Source: Vibrio proteolyticus NBRC 13287
GTDB taxonomy: Bacteria; Pseudomonadota; Gammaproteobacteria; Enterobacterales; Vibrionaceae
Reading direction: 5' to 3'
Length of the DNA stretch: 64,000 nucleotides
Assembly (NCBI RefSeq): GCF_000467125.1
Contig: NZ_BATJ01000019.1
Location: 51,497-115,496 of the forward strand
Below the pieces are notes generated by a model. The model was not told the DNA's origin. It saw only the letters and a program-made list of their open reading frames with translations, and did not search any database. This document shows positions 33,737 through 42,690 of the stretch, piece by piece (the first letter of the stretch is position 1; each line of letters starts with the position of its first letter). Position numbers and translations under genes: made by a program.

Positions 33737-33830
33737 AGTCGGGGGGCCGTTGTCGTTTAACGATGACAGGCTGAGATCGCATTGCGAGACCCGTTGAACC
33801 TGATTCAGTTAGCACTGACGTAGGGAACTA
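33737..33830 (+). ncRNA. TPP riboswitch (THI element)
   Basis: The leader of thiD contains the conserved thiamine pyrophosphate aptamer: GGGGGGCCG near the start, CTGAGATCGC...GCGAGACCCGTTGAACCTGAT with the invariant CUGAGA and ACCUGAU blocks, and GCACTGACGTAGGGAACT closing P1. In Gram-negative bacteria TPP binding usually hides the ribosome-binding site of the first gene. Between the aptamer and the thiD ATG (33945) there are 114 bases able to form the expression platform. Confidence 0.96.
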
Positions 33831-33944
33831 TTGCACCGTTTGCCTTGGCGCAGCGGTCCACGTTACTCAAGGGTAAATACGCTCTGCGGTGATCCGCCTC
33901 CCTTGTTCACGTGCCAGTTCCCGAACGTCAGTTTAGGAGCGAGC

Positions 33945-34781
33945 ATGCCTCACATCACACACTCTTCATCTACGCCCATTGTCCTGACCATAGCTGGTTC
34001 AGACAGTGGTGGTGGCGCCGGTATCCAGGCGGACATTAAAGCTATTTCGGCGACCGGCAGTTTCGCCTGTTCAGCCATTACCGCGATTACTTCACAAAAT
34101 ACCCTGGGCGTTTCGGCCATTTTTCCGGTTCCGTTACAACACGTTGAGCAGCAGCTGGACGCCGTTTTCAGCGATCTCAATGTTGTGGCGGTTAAAGTCG
34201 GTATGTTAGCGGACGCGGAGATCATCCGTGTGGTGACCGCTAAGATCCTTCAGTATCAACCTCGATTTCTGGTGGTGGATCCTGTGATGGTGGCAACCAG
34301 TGGTGATCTGCTTCTGGAGCAGGCGGCGATCAGTACGCTAAAACAATTGCTGCTTCCGTTGGCGAATCTGATCACCCCCAACTTGCCGGAAGGCGCCGCA
34401 CTGACGGGACGGCCAATCCCGAACAATGAAGATGATATGACCCACATGATCGCCGACTTACGTCAGTTGGGCGCGGGTGCCATTTTGCTCAAAGGTGGCC
34501 ATCTGGAGCAAGACGCCCAGAGTACTGATCTGCTGATCACACCTGATCGGGTTGAGCGCTTGTCCTCCAAACGCATTGCGACGCGCAACACTCACGGTAC
34601 GGGCTGCACACTGTCATCGGCGATCGCGTCGTACCTGGCTCAGGGCAATGTTCTGCACAAAGCGGTCCATCTGGGTAAACAGTATATTTCTCAGGCGATT
34701 GCGCATGCTGATGAGCTTGACATTGGTCAGGGACATGGGCCGGTACACCATTTCTTCGACGGGCACCGCTATGTGCGCTGA
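33945..34781 (+). CDS. thiD: Hydroxymethylpyrimidine/phosphomethylpyrimidine kinase
   Basis: A 278-residue ribokinase-fold enzyme that phosphorylates HMP to HMP-P and then HMP-PP for thiamine synthesis. N-terminal signature TIAGSDSGGGAGIQADIKAI; C-terminal anion-hole motif TRNTHGTGCTLSSAIASYLA. The start at 33945 (MPHITHSSST) has TAGGAG upstream. The frame is open to the riboswitch but the extension is not plausible. The gene is the first of a seven-gene operon controlled by the TPP riboswitch. Its end overlaps the start of the ABC ATPase gene by 11 bases. Confidence 0.96.
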   Translation: MPHITHSSSTPIVLTIAGSDSGGGAGIQADIKAISATGSFACSAITAITSQNTLGVSAIFPVPLQHVEQQLDAVFSDLNVVAVKVGMLADAEIIRVVTAKILQYQPRFLVVDPVMVATSGDLLLEQAAISTLKQLLLPLANLITPNLPEGAALTGRPIPNNEDDMTHMIADLRQLGAGAILLKGGHLEQDAQSTDLLITPDRVERLSSKRIATRNTHGTGCTLSSAIASYLAQGNVLHKAVHLGKQYISQAIAHADELDIGQGHGPVHHFFDGHRYVR

Positions 34782-35526
34782 GCCGGCGGCGTTGGGCGTG
34801 ACGCTGGAGCAACTTGCGCTGCGCTACCAAGACAGCGATACCGCGACGCTGAGTGGCTTCGATATGCACATTCCAGCCAGTCAGTGGACCTGTATTCTTG
34901 GTCGAAGTGGTTGCGGAAAATCCACCTTGCTGCGCTATCTGGCTGGCCTTTTACACGCGCAAGCGGCGGTCAGCGGCAAACTTACGGTGTCTGATGGGCA
35001 ACCGCTCGAAGGTCGAATTGCCTACATGGCGCAACAAGATTTGTTGATGCCATGGTTGTCGGTACTCGACAACGTTTGTCTGAGCCGCCGTTTTGGCCAG
35101 GCGGCCCCGGCGGACACAGCGCGGGCGGTATCGCTGCTCCGGTCTGTTGGACTGGCTGAATATCAACAGGCCATGCCACAACAGCTGTCCGGTGGGATGC
35201 GCCAGCGGGTTGCGCTCGCCCGGACATTAATGCAGGACCAACCCGTCGTGTTGATGGATGAACCGTTTTCCGCCTTGGATGCGGTTACCCGCCACAAGTT
35301 GCAGACGCTGGCGGCGACGTTGCTGCGCGGGAAAACCGTAGTACTAATTACTCACGATCCACTCGAAGCCATTCGCCTCGCACATCAGCTCTATATTCTG
35401 CAAGGGATGCCGGCTCAGGCTGAGTCTCTGGCCTTACCTGCGAGCCGGCCACCACGCAGCTTGGATGCCGATGGTGCGCAGTTACAACAGCAGATCATTG
35501 AGGCTCTGGAGCAAGACTATGCGTGA
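34771..35526 (+). CDS. thiZ: HMP/thiamine-precursor ABC transporter ATP-binding protein (ThiZ-type)
   Basis: A 251-residue ABC ATPase of the nitrate/taurine/HMP subclass. Walker A is GRSGCGKSTLLRYLAGL, the Q-loop is YMAQQDLLMPW, the signature is LSGGMRQRVALARTLM, Walker B is VVLMDEPFSALD and the H-loop is LITHDPLEA. The start at 34771 overlaps thiD by 11 bases, and the 3' end overlaps the permease gene by 8 bases, so the operon is tightly coupled. Together with the next two genes it forms an importer. Substrate identity as HMP or a related pyrimidine is inferred from the TPP riboswitch and the THI5-like binding protein. Confidence 0.9.
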   Translation: MCAEPAALGVTLEQLALRYQDSDTATLSGFDMHIPASQWTCILGRSGCGKSTLLRYLAGLLHAQAAVSGKLTVSDGQPLEGRIAYMAQQDLLMPWLSVLDNVCLSRRFGQAAPADTARAVSLLRSVGLAEYQQAMPQQLSGGMRQRVALARTLMQDQPVVLMDEPFSALDAVTRHKLQTLAATLLRGKTVVLITHDPLEAIRLAHQLYILQGMPAQAESLALPASRPPRSLDADGAQLQQQIIEALEQDYA

Positions 35527-36319
35527 GGTCTCTCAAATGGCGTCGCTGCCGTCTGCCTTTCGACGCAAGGAGCTCGTATCCCATCCGGCTGTTCGTCTGG
35601 CGCTCAGCGCCTTGGTTATCCTGGCGCTTTGGCAACTGCTGGTGGTCGTGCTGCGCCTACCGGCGTTTATCCTTCCAGCTCCGCTGGATGTGTTCGAACG
35701 TTTGCTGCTACGCCACGATGTTCTGCTGCGTCATACCTGGGTTACTGGCCAGGAAATTGTACTCGGCTTACTGCTGGGATTGTCGGTTGGGCTGATGTTT
35801 GCGCTGCAGATGTTGCTGTTCGCTCCGCTGAAACGTTGGTTGCTTCCTTTGCTGATCGCCAGTCAGGCGGTGCCAGTGTTTGCCATTGCCCCCATTCTGA
35901 TGCTCTGGTTGGGTTATGGCATGGCGTCCAAAGTGGTGATGGCGGCGATCATTATCTTCTTTCCGGTCACCACCTGTTGTTATGACGGACTGCGAAATAC
36001 GCCAAACGGTTATCTCGACCTGGCGCACACCATGCGTGCGACCCGCTGGCAACTGCTGCGTTACATTCGCTTTCCGGCGGCCTTGCCGGCACTGGCATCT
36101 GGCATTCGTGTTGCGGTGGTGATTGCTCCCATCGGTGCGGTGGCGGGGGAGTGGGTCGGCTCCAGCGAAGGGCTTGGCTACCTGATGCTGCAAGCCAATG
36201 CGCGCATGCAAATTGACGAAATGTTCGCGGCGCTCTTTATTCTTTCCGGGTTGTCGGTGGCGCTGTATTTCCTGACCGACACCTTACTTAAACGATTTAT
36301 CCCTTGGGAAAGTCACTGA
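35519..36319 (+). CDS. thiX: ABC transporter permease (ThiX-type)
   Basis: A 266-residue inner-membrane permease with about six hydrophobic spans (for example LALSALVILALWQLLVVVLR). The cytoplasmic EAA-like loop YDGLRNTPNGYLDLAHTMRA contacts the ATPase. The start ATG at 35519 overlaps the end of the ATPase gene. The binding-protein gene follows 16 bases after the stop. Likely role: import of the thiamine pyrimidine moiety. Confidence 0.9.
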   Translation: MREVSQMASLPSAFRRKELVSHPAVRLALSALVILALWQLLVVVLRLPAFILPAPLDVFERLLLRHDVLLRHTWVTGQEIVLGLLLGLSVGLMFALQMLLFAPLKRWLLPLLIASQAVPVFAIAPILMLWLGYGMASKVVMAAIIIFFPVTTCCYDGLRNTPNGYLDLAHTMRATRWQLLRYIRFPAALPALASGIRVAVVIAPIGAVAGEWVGSSEGLGYLMLQANARMQIDEMFAALFILSGLSVALYFLTDTLLKRFIPWESH

Positions 36320-36335
36320 TTAAAAAGGACTCTGT

Positions 36336-37286
36336 GTGAAAACAACCAAATTTATCTGTGCTGTTACTCTGGTGGCGTCACTGTTTTCCATCGCGGCACA
36401 CGCGGAAACCAAACCTCTGACTCTGATGCTCGACTGGTTTGTGAATCCGAACCATGGCCCGATTGTGATTGCCAAACAACGGGGCTACTTTCGTCAGCAA
36501 GGGCTGACGGTGGATATTCAGGAGCCGGCAGACCCGAGTACGCCTGCCAAGCTGGTCGCAGCGGGTAAAGTCGATCTGGCCGTATCATATCAACCAAGCC
36601 TGACCATGGATGTGGCACAAGGATTGCCATTGATCCGCGCCTCAACGCTGATCGCGACACCGCTGAACACCCTGATGGTGCTGGACAACGGTAAGATCAA
36701 TACCATGGCCGATCTCAAAGGGAAGAACATCGGTATCGCCATTGCAGGCAATGAGGAGGCCACTATCGGGACGATGTTGGCGCAGGAAGACGTGAAATTC
36801 AGTGACGTGAACATCATCAACGTGGGTTGGGCGCTTTCGTCGTCACTGGCGTCTGGCAAAGTCGACGCTATCTGGGGGGGCTTGCGTAATTTTGAAACCA
36901 ATCAACTGGCGCTGGAAGGGTATCAAGCCAAAGCATTTTTCCCCGAAGAGCTTGGCGTTCCAGCGTACGATGAGTTGGTGTTTGTGGCCAATGCCAAGCA
37001 TTACGATGCTAAAGCCATTCAGGGGTTCAATAAAGCGATCGAGCAGGCGACGACCTATATTGTGAATCACCCTCAGCAAGCCTGGAACGAGTTTGTTGCC
37101 TATGCTCCGGACACTCTGGGCAATGAACTGAACCAGCGCGCCTGGCAGGATACTCTGACACGTTTTGCGCTGCGCCCGTCCGCGGTGGATCTGAAGCGAT
37201 ATGATGACTACGCGCGGTTTATGTATGACCAGCACATCATCCAAACTCTGCCTAAGGCAGGCGATTACGTTGTTGATTTTAACTAA
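36336..37286 (+). CDS. thiY: ABC transporter substrate-binding protein, THI5/NMT1-like (ThiY-type)
   Basis: A 316-residue periplasmic binding protein. The signal peptide MKTTKFICAVTLVASLFSIA ends at AHA-E. The mature protein has the THI5/NMT1 motif LDWFVNPNHGPIVIAKQRGY, then KVDLAVSYQPSLTMDVAQGL and NEEATIGTMLAQED. Proteins of this type bind HMP or its degradation products such as N-formyl-aminopyrimidines. The start codon is GTG at 36336 preceded by AAAAAGGA. It sits between the permease gene and tenA, which matches the known coupling of ThiXYZ with TenA in pyrimidine salvage. Confidence 0.92.
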   Translation: MKTTKFICAVTLVASLFSIAAHAETKPLTLMLDWFVNPNHGPIVIAKQRGYFRQQGLTVDIQEPADPSTPAKLVAAGKVDLAVSYQPSLTMDVAQGLPLIRASTLIATPLNTLMVLDNGKINTMADLKGKNIGIAIAGNEEATIGTMLAQEDVKFSDVNIINVGWALSSSLASGKVDAIWGGLRNFETNQLALEGYQAKAFFPEELGVPAYDELVFVANAKHYDAKAIQGFNKAIEQATTYIVNHPQQAWNEFVAYAPDTLGNELNQRAWQDTLTRFALRPSAVDLKRYDDYARFMYDQHIIQTLPKAGDYVVDFN

Positions 37287-37298
37287 CCGGAGCACCCG

Positions 37299-37961
37299 AT
37301 GAATTATCAGGATTTGATTGAGGCTTGCCGTGATGACTGGCAGGCGTATACCCAGCATCGTTTTGTTCAGCAACTGGCAAGTGGGGCTTTGCCACAACCC
37401 TGTTTTTTGCACTATTTGCAACAGGACTTTCTGTTTCTCAAGCAGTACGCCCGTGCGTACGCGTTGGCGATTTACAAAGCGCGCACGCTGGAGGACATGC
37501 GGCGCGCGTTGCCAAGTGTACACGCGCTACTGGACTCGGAAATTGCTCATCACGTCCGCTACTGCGAACAGTGGGGACTGACAGAGCGAGACATGGAAAA
37601 TGAAGCGGAAGATGTCGGGACCGTCGCCTACACTCGCTTTGTACTGGACGCGGGAATGAGCGGTGATCTGGTCGATCTTTATGCCGCTTTGGCGCCGTGC
37701 TCCATCGGTTACGCAGAGATAGGCCGCGCGCTGTTGGCGGCAAAGGAGACATTGCTTGAAGGCAACCCGTATGCGACCTGGTTGCAGCTCTATGGCGGCG
37801 AAGAGTTTCAGTCTGGTGTGGCCGACGGCGCCGCGCATTTCAACCAGTTGCTGGCAGACATCGACCTCTACAGCTCGCGCGGACAAAATCTGATTCAGGT
37901 ATTCAAAACCGCCACCCGAATGGAAGTGGCGTTCTGGCAGCAAGGTCTGGATGCACAATAG
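37299..37961 (+). CDS. tenA: Aminopyrimidine aminohydrolase / thiaminase II TenA
   Basis: A 220-residue TenA family enzyme. It converts aminomethyl-aminopyrimidine from degraded thiamine to HMP. Visible features: QQDFLFLKQYARAYALAIYK, the catalytic cysteine in LAPCSIGYAEIGRAL, and the C-terminal TRMEVAFWQQGL with the active-site Glu. All-helical, cytosolic. It follows the binding-protein gene by 12 bases and precedes thiM. With ThiXYZ upstream this forms a complete import-and-salvage route for pyrimidine fragments. Confidence 0.94.
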   Translation: MNYQDLIEACRDDWQAYTQHRFVQQLASGALPQPCFLHYLQQDFLFLKQYARAYALAIYKARTLEDMRRALPSVHALLDSEIAHHVRYCEQWGLTERDMENEAEDVGTVAYTRFVLDAGMSGDLVDLYAALAPCSIGYAEIGRALLAAKETLLEGNPYATWLQLYGGEEFQSGVADGAAHFNQLLADIDLYSSRGQNLIQVFKTATRMEVAFWQQGLDAQ

Positions 37962-37972
37962 GAGAACACGAC

Positions 37973-38758
37973 GTGGAAAAACAACTCATCGTAGACGCAT
38001 TACGCGCAGTCCGGGCGCAGAAACCTCTGGTGGTGAATATCACCAATTACGTGGTGATGAATAACACGGCCAACGCCCTACTCGCGCTGGGAGCGTCCCC
38101 CATCATGGCGCATTCCAAACAGGAACTGGCCGAAATGATGGCATTCGCTGGTGCGCTGGTGATCAATATTGGCACCCTCGACAGTCAATGGCTGCCGCGG
38201 ATGCGCTATGCGGTGGAGCAGGCCAATAGTTACGGCAAAGTCGTGGTGCTGGATCCGGTCGGATGTGGGGCCAGCCGTTTGCGTACCCAAGCGTCACGCG
38301 AGTTGGCGCAACTGGCGCAGCAACTGATTATTCGGGGGAATGCGTCCGAAATCATCGCACTGGCTGGCGAGCAGGCGCAAAGTAAAGGTGTGGATGCGCT
38401 GGACAGTAGCGATGCGGCTGTTGGCGCCGCGCATTATCTGGCAGAGCAGTATCAGGCCAGTGTGGTGATTTCCGGAGAAAGTGATTACGTGGTCTCGGCC
38501 GATCGCATTCAGTCACTGTCCAATGGTCACGCCATGATGCCATATGCCACGGGCATGGGGTGCACGCTGAGCGCGCTCACTGGTGCGTTCGCTGCTGTTG
38601 GAGAAACCTCAGGACTGGCGGCTGCGGCGGTCATGGGCGTGGCGGGGGAACTGGCTGCGGAGTTAGCTAACGGGCCGGGTAGCTTACAGATGCATCTGCT
38701 GGATAGCTTGTATCAACTGGATGAAACGGTGCTGTTATCGCGCCTCAAACTGCAATGA
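37973..38758 (+). CDS. thiM: Hydroxyethylthiazole kinase
   Basis: A 261-residue kinase that phosphorylates hydroxyethylthiazole (THZ) for thiamine salvage. Signatures: PLVVNITNYVVMNNTANALL, GASPIMAHSKQELAEMM, KVVVLDPVGCGASRLRT and the catalytic loop YATGMGCTLSALTGAF. The start is GTG at 37973 with a good AGGAGAA Shine-Dalgarno. The stop overlaps a possible upstream start of thiE. Together with thiD and thiE it completes thiamine phosphate synthesis from salvaged halves. Confidence 0.96.
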   Translation: MEKQLIVDALRAVRAQKPLVVNITNYVVMNNTANALLALGASPIMAHSKQELAEMMAFAGALVINIGTLDSQWLPRMRYAVEQANSYGKVVVLDPVGCGASRLRTQASRELAQLAQQLIIRGNASEIIALAGEQAQSKGVDALDSSDAAVGAAHYLAEQYQASVVISGESDYVVSADRIQSLSNGHAMMPYATGMGCTLSALTGAFAAVGETSGLAAAAVMGVAGELAAELANGPGSLQMHLLDSLYQLDETVLLSRLKLQ

Positions 38759-38784
38759 CCGAGCGCAGAAGCGGAGACTCTTTT

Positions 38785-39411
38785 ATGAATCCTTATCGTT
38801 TGTACCTGGTGACGGATGATCAACAAGACATCACCACGCTCAAGAAGGTGGTGGCGGAAGCGGTCGCCGGTGGGGTTACCATGGTGCAGGTCCGTGAAAA
38901 ACACGGTGATGTGCAGGCGTTTATCCAGCGCGCCGAAGCCGTCAAAGCGGTCTTGCAAGGTTCCGGGGTGCCGTTGATTATTAATGACAGAGTAGATGTG
39001 GCACTTGCGGTCGGGGCAGACGGAGTGCACCTTGGGCAGTCCGATATGCCAGCAGACATCGCCCGCCGTCTGATTGGTGATGATAAACTGCTCGGGTTGT
39101 CGATTGAAAATGAGCAGCAACTGGCCGACGCGGAGGCTCTGCCGATCGACTATATTGGGCTGAGTGCGATTTTCTTGACCCCGACTAAGACCAACATCCA
39201 GAAAGAGTGGGGGATACCCGGGCTGGAGTATGCGCTGGCCAACAGCCGTTATCCGGTGGTGGCGATTGGCGGCATTCATCCGGCTAACCTCCAACAAGTC
39301 TGGGAGACGGGCGTGCATGGCGTCGCTTTGGTGTCGGCTATCTGTCATGCCGCAGACCCGCGCACGGCTGCCGCGGCCATCTTACAGCAGCTATCCGACG
39401 AGCCAAACTGA
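38785..39411 (+). CDS. thiE: Thiamine phosphate synthase
   Basis: A 208-residue TIM-barrel enzyme that couples HMP-PP and THZ-P to thiamine phosphate. Signatures: YRLYLVTDDQQD, GGVTMVQVREKHGDVQAFI, LIINDRVDVALAVGADGVHL, GQSDMP, YIGLSAIFLTPTKTN and VAIGGIHPAN. I place the start at 38785 (MNPYRLYLV) because GCGGAG precedes it. An ATG at 38755 overlapping the thiM stop would add ten residues and is a real alternative given the tight operon. It is the last gene of the TPP-controlled operon. Confidence 0.95.
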   Translation: MNPYRLYLVTDDQQDITTLKKVVAEAVAGGVTMVQVREKHGDVQAFIQRAEAVKAVLQGSGVPLIINDRVDVALAVGADGVHLGQSDMPADIARRLIGDDKLLGLSIENEQQLADAEALPIDYIGLSAIFLTPTKTNIQKEWGIPGLEYALANSRYPVVAIGGIHPANLQQVWETGVHGVALVSAICHAADPRTAAAAILQQLSDEPN

Positions 39412-39573
39412 GCGATCATGAGCCATCTCCTCAGTCTGTGGTGCGGTGGCTCTGAGACGTTTTTCTCACTTGTGTGATTTACTTTCCGCGATTTGACAGC
39501 AAATTGATTATTCCCGGCCTGCTTGTCGGCTACCATGCCGAATCTTCCAATGGTTGCTTGGGCGGAATGAGCG

Positions 39574-40332
39574 ATGAAAGAGCACTTATACAGTAAATAC
39601 AATGGGTTACTTATGCTACTGCTGATGTCGGTGCTGTTGGTACCAGTGTGTTTACTGAGCACCAATGTGGACTTGCTCTCTCACGTGTCTGACTTGACTG
39701 GAATCACTTACAACATGCTGACCAATTCCGCTGGTAGTAAAGGTTTCCTGTTTACCCTGATTTTTCTTACTGCCCTGACGTTCATACTGCGAATCCCAAA
39801 AGCGCAATGGGCGTCACGCATGTTACAACTCGCTCTGATCCTGATAATAGGGTTTGCCAGCAAAACCGGCCTTAAACACCTAACGGAAAGCCCTCGTCCT
39901 TACACTGAACTGCTGACTGCGCAGTTGCTGATCCCGGATCCGGGTCATTTCTACAAACTGGATACTGCACAAAAAGCGGCGGTGATTCAGGAAGCCCAAA
40001 AAGAAGTGAGTCACTGGCGCACCGTGAACTGGCAGGGGGAAAAAGATTTTTCTTTCCCATCCGGCCACACGCTTTTTGCGGCGATTTGTGTGGCGTTCTT
40101 TGGCGGTCTGTTCTTTGAACGTAAGCGCTACGCGCTGGCCGTGGGGGTACTCGCCTGGGCACTGGCCGTAGCCTATAGCCGGTTGTGGTTGGGTATGCAC
40201 CGACCAGCCGATCTGTTTGGCTCAGTCCTATTCATTACGGCGGTGTATGCTTTGATGCCAAATTTCACCCAGGTTGGGGACAAACTGGTGGCCAAGCTGC
40301 CTGAACGTTGGCAGCACGTGTTATCACGTTGA
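39574..40332 (+). CDS. pgpB: PAP2-family membrane phosphatase (PgpB-like)
   Basis: A 252-residue inner-membrane phosphatase with about six hydrophobic segments. The three acid-phosphatase motifs are present: KTGLKHLTESPRP, the FSFPSGHTLFAA block, and SRLWLGMHRPADLFG with catalytic His residues facing the periplasm. E. coli PgpB, of similar length, dephosphorylates phosphatidylglycerol phosphate and undecaprenyl pyrophosphate. The ATG follows GGCGGAATGAGCG. It is a single-gene unit. Confidence 0.88.
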   Translation: MKEHLYSKYNGLLMLLLMSVLLVPVCLLSTNVDLLSHVSDLTGITYNMLTNSAGSKGFLFTLIFLTALTFILRIPKAQWASRMLQLALILIIGFASKTGLKHLTESPRPYTELLTAQLLIPDPGHFYKLDTAQKAAVIQEAQKEVSHWRTVNWQGEKDFSFPSGHTLFAAICVAFFGGLFFERKRYALAVGVLAWALAVAYSRLWLGMHRPADLFGSVLFITAVYALMPNFTQVGDKLVAKLPERWQHVLSR

Positions 40333-40428
40333 GCTGGGTTTCTGGGAATCAACGCGCCACTCCGCGCCTTGAAGTCACAATGAGATAGGCTATAACTAGT
40401 TATAACTGACTCATTTACGAGGCGATTT

Positions 40429-40875
40429 ATGATCTCATACGCCGGTCGGGTAGGCATTTTATTGGTTTCTGTATACGGCATCAGTGCCTGTGCACCTGAT
40501 ACCGATCCGCCGGTCCCCAGACACGCAATTTGTCAGGCGTTCAATCACAATCAGGTGGTGGCCGTATTGGGTGAGAGCCCGGTGTTGCAAGGGGAGTGGT
40601 ATGCTGACTGGTCCCATCAACTTAACCAGTTTGTCGCAACACACCCGGACGTGTCGGTCACTCACAGCCGCGATATTGACGCGCTTCAGGTACCGGAGTA
40701 CACCTTGCTGGTTGCTCAGAAAGTGAACGGGGAATACTGGTTGCAGGAGGTCACGCAATCGCCATACTACGACTATGTGATGGCCGATATGACCGGGCAG
40801 CCGATCAAAGGCATACTGCGTTATTTTACCTTAGAAGAAGAAGAGTACTCGCAACTGGCTCACTACTGCGAGTAA
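40429..40875 (+). CDS. Small lipoprotein of unknown function
   Basis: A 148-residue protein with a lipoprotein signal: MISYAGRVGILLVSVYGISA then Cys21 in a lipobox-like ISAC. The mature part contains two further cysteines (in HAICQAF and the terminal HYCE), possibly a disulfide. It is acidic and mixed alpha/beta. GAGGCG precedes the ATG. It converges on the next gene, with 9 bases between the stops. I do not recognise a named family. The Asp after the lipobox region (CAPD) is not at position +2, so outer-membrane sorting is likely. Confidence 0.7.
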   Translation: MISYAGRVGILLVSVYGISACAPDTDPPVPRHAICQAFNHNQVVAVLGESPVLQGEWYADWSHQLNQFVATHPDVSVTHSRDIDALQVPEYTLLVAQKVNGEYWLQEVTQSPYYDYVMADMTGQPIKGILRYFTLEEEEYSQLAHYCE

Positions 40876-40884
40876 CGTTTTCAG

Positions 40885-41187
40885 TCACATCAAATCGCGA
40901 TGCAGAATTTCCAGCTCTTCACTGGCCTGTTCGATGATTTGATGCAGATCGTCGGCGTCTTTTTCTGCCAGCGTCAATTGCCAGGGGCGCGCACCTCTGA
41001 CTTCTTCGCGACCAATCACACGAACATGCTTACCCTGCTTTTCAAATTTCAGGTCATCAAAATTTGAACGGTAATGCTGCTGGTTTTCGACGATGTCGAC
41101 ATCGAGCACCCCCACCGGATTTACTTGCATCCGCGCATGAAAATACTCGGTTCCCATTAAAAGGTAGTTTCTGTGTTTAGCGATCAT
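40885..41187 (-). CDS. Conserved-looking hypothetical protein, 100 residues
   Basis: A 100-residue cytosolic protein beginning MIAKHRNYLLMGTEYFHARM. The start at 41187 is set by a very strong ribosome-binding site (AGGAGGGGAGG directly upstream). The frame is open further upstream without support. The sequence has a beta-rich N-terminal half (QVNPVGVLDVDIVENQQHYR) and a C-terminal acidic amphipathic helix (DDLHQIIEQASEELEILHRD). No signal, membrane span or metal motif. I cannot name a family. It converges with the lipoprotein gene. Confidence 0.7.
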   Translation of the reverse strand: MIAKHRNYLLMGTEYFHARMQVNPVGVLDVDIVENQQHYRSNFDDLKFEKQGKHVRVIGREEVRGARPWQLTLAEKDADDLHQIIEQASEELEILHRDLM

Positions 41188-41441
41188 CCTCCCCTCCTTG
41201 AGTACAGTGGCGACAGACTGCATTAAGAGTGTAGGACAGGCGAAAGGGGATAAATGTGAAATAACCATGAAGCTTGATCTGCCTTGCGCTTCGGATGATT
41301 GTCTGTGATTGATGTGTCGTCTTGGCACGCTTTATTCGTCAGATTAAGGAATATGCAATTATTTTTGTAAAAGTGCTTGTTCTGTAACCTGAAAACGAGA
41401 TAATCGCGCTGTGTTCCCTGTCACTTTTTTGTTGTAACCCT

Positions 41442-42632
41442 ATGTCTGAAACTACTCCCCCGGTGAGGTCTGATTCTCGCCATCTTCAGTATTTGAGAGT
41501 GTTTGCTCTGGGCTTCAGTGCATTCATCTTTAACACCACCGAATTTGTGCCGGTTGGTTTGTTGTCGGATATTGCCCGAGATTTCGACATCACGCCAACC
41601 TCTGCTGGCTGGATGTTGACCATTTACGCCTGGATTGTTGCGTCGATGTCGCTGCCGATGATGATGCTGACCAGCAAAGTCGAGCGTAAAAACTTGCTGT
41701 TGTGTGTGTTTACGCTGTTCATTGTCAGTCATGTCTTTTCGATTTTGGCCTGGAGTTTTGAAACCCTGATCGTCAGCCGGGTGGGGATAGCGTTTGCCCA
41801 TGCGGTGTTCTGGTCTATTACGGCCTCCATTGCCATTCGGGTTGCGCCTCCGGGTAAGAAAACCCTGGCTCTTGGCGTGCTGGCAACCGGAACCTCGCTG
41901 GCGATGGTACTTGGCGTGCCGATTGGGCGAATTATCGGTCAGTGGTTTGGCTGGCGGGCCACATTTGCCCTGATCGGTGTGGTGGCGATGGTGATCATGC
42001 TGGTGTTGTGGCGCCTGTTGCCAAAACTGCCAAGTCTGTTTACGGATACCACACAAAAACTGCCGGAACTGCTGAAAAAGCCGACGCTGATGGGTTTGTA
42101 TCTGTTCATTTTCCTGATATTCACCGCCCACTATTCGGCTTACAGCTACATTGAGCCGTTTATGATTAACATCGGCGCCATGAGTGGCAACTTCACTACC
42201 TTCTTGCTGCTGCTGTTTGGTGGCGCTGGCATCATTGGCAGTGTCATTTTCAGTTACTGGGGAGAGAAGAACAACACGCCACTGCTGGTGACCAATACCG
42301 TCATTGTGATGTTGTGTATGGCGCTGATGATGATGCTGGTAAGCAGTCAGTGGGCTACCGCGACCATGTTGGTGTTGTGGGGGACCGCGCTGATGGTGGT
42401 GGTGCTGGCGATGCAGGTGAAAGTGCTCAACATCGACTTGAACGCGTCGGACATGATCATGTCGATGTTTTCCGGCATCATCAATCTCGGAATTGGGGCG
42501 GGCGCCCTGATTGGTGGTCAGGTGATACATTTCAGCTCACTGCAGGGCATTGGTTACGTTGGCGCTGGTTTCGCGCTGCTCTCTTTAGTGTTGATTCTGG
42601 TGATGTTGCGTCGCTATCCTGACATCCGCTAA
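41442..42632 (+). CDS. sotB: Sugar efflux transporter SotB (MFS)
   Basis: A 396-residue, 12-helix major-facilitator exporter closely resembling E. coli SotB: FIFNTTEFVPVGLLSDIARD, the loop ASMSLPMMMLTSKVERKNLL, RVGIAFAHAVFWSITASIAI, the motif-C-like GTSLAMVLGVPIGRIIGQWF, HYSAYSYIEPF and SGIINLGIGAGALIGGQV. SotB exports arabinose and other sugars or glycosides and protects against sugar stress. The sugar-phosphate-stress regulator gene sgrR lies 4 kb away in this window. The ribosome-binding site is weak. A terminator follows. A long antisense frame over this gene is low-complexity and is rejected. Confidence 0.93.
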   Translation: MSETTPPVRSDSRHLQYLRVFALGFSAFIFNTTEFVPVGLLSDIARDFDITPTSAGWMLTIYAWIVASMSLPMMMLTSKVERKNLLLCVFTLFIVSHVFSILAWSFETLIVSRVGIAFAHAVFWSITASIAIRVAPPGKKTLALGVLATGTSLAMVLGVPIGRIIGQWFGWRATFALIGVVAMVIMLVLWRLLPKLPSLFTDTTQKLPELLKKPTLMGLYLFIFLIFTAHYSAYSYIEPFMINIGAMSGNFTTFLLLLFGGAGIIGSVIFSYWGEKNNTPLLVTNTVIVMLCMALMMMLVSSQWATATMLVLWGTALMVVVLAMQVKVLNIDLNASDMIMSMFSGIINLGIGAGALIGGQVIHFSSLQGIGYVGAGFALLSLVLILVMLRRYPDIR

Positions 42633-42656
42633 CGCCAATCATGCCAGATGATATTG

Positions 42657-42681
42657 AGCCCGGTGTTCCCGGGCTTTTTTA
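42657..42681 (+). terminator. sotB terminator
   Basis: Stem AGCCCGG / CCGGGCT (42657-42663 with 42669-42675), 5-base loop, followed by TTTTT. Confidence 0.9.
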
Positions 42682-42690
42682 TCTCTGCTA

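Noticed and set aside
41421..42530. A 369-codon open frame antisense to sotB
   Set aside because: It is composed mainly of His, Gln, Asn and Arg, lacks a ribosome-binding site and mirrors the codon pattern of sotB, which is firmly identified on the other strand.
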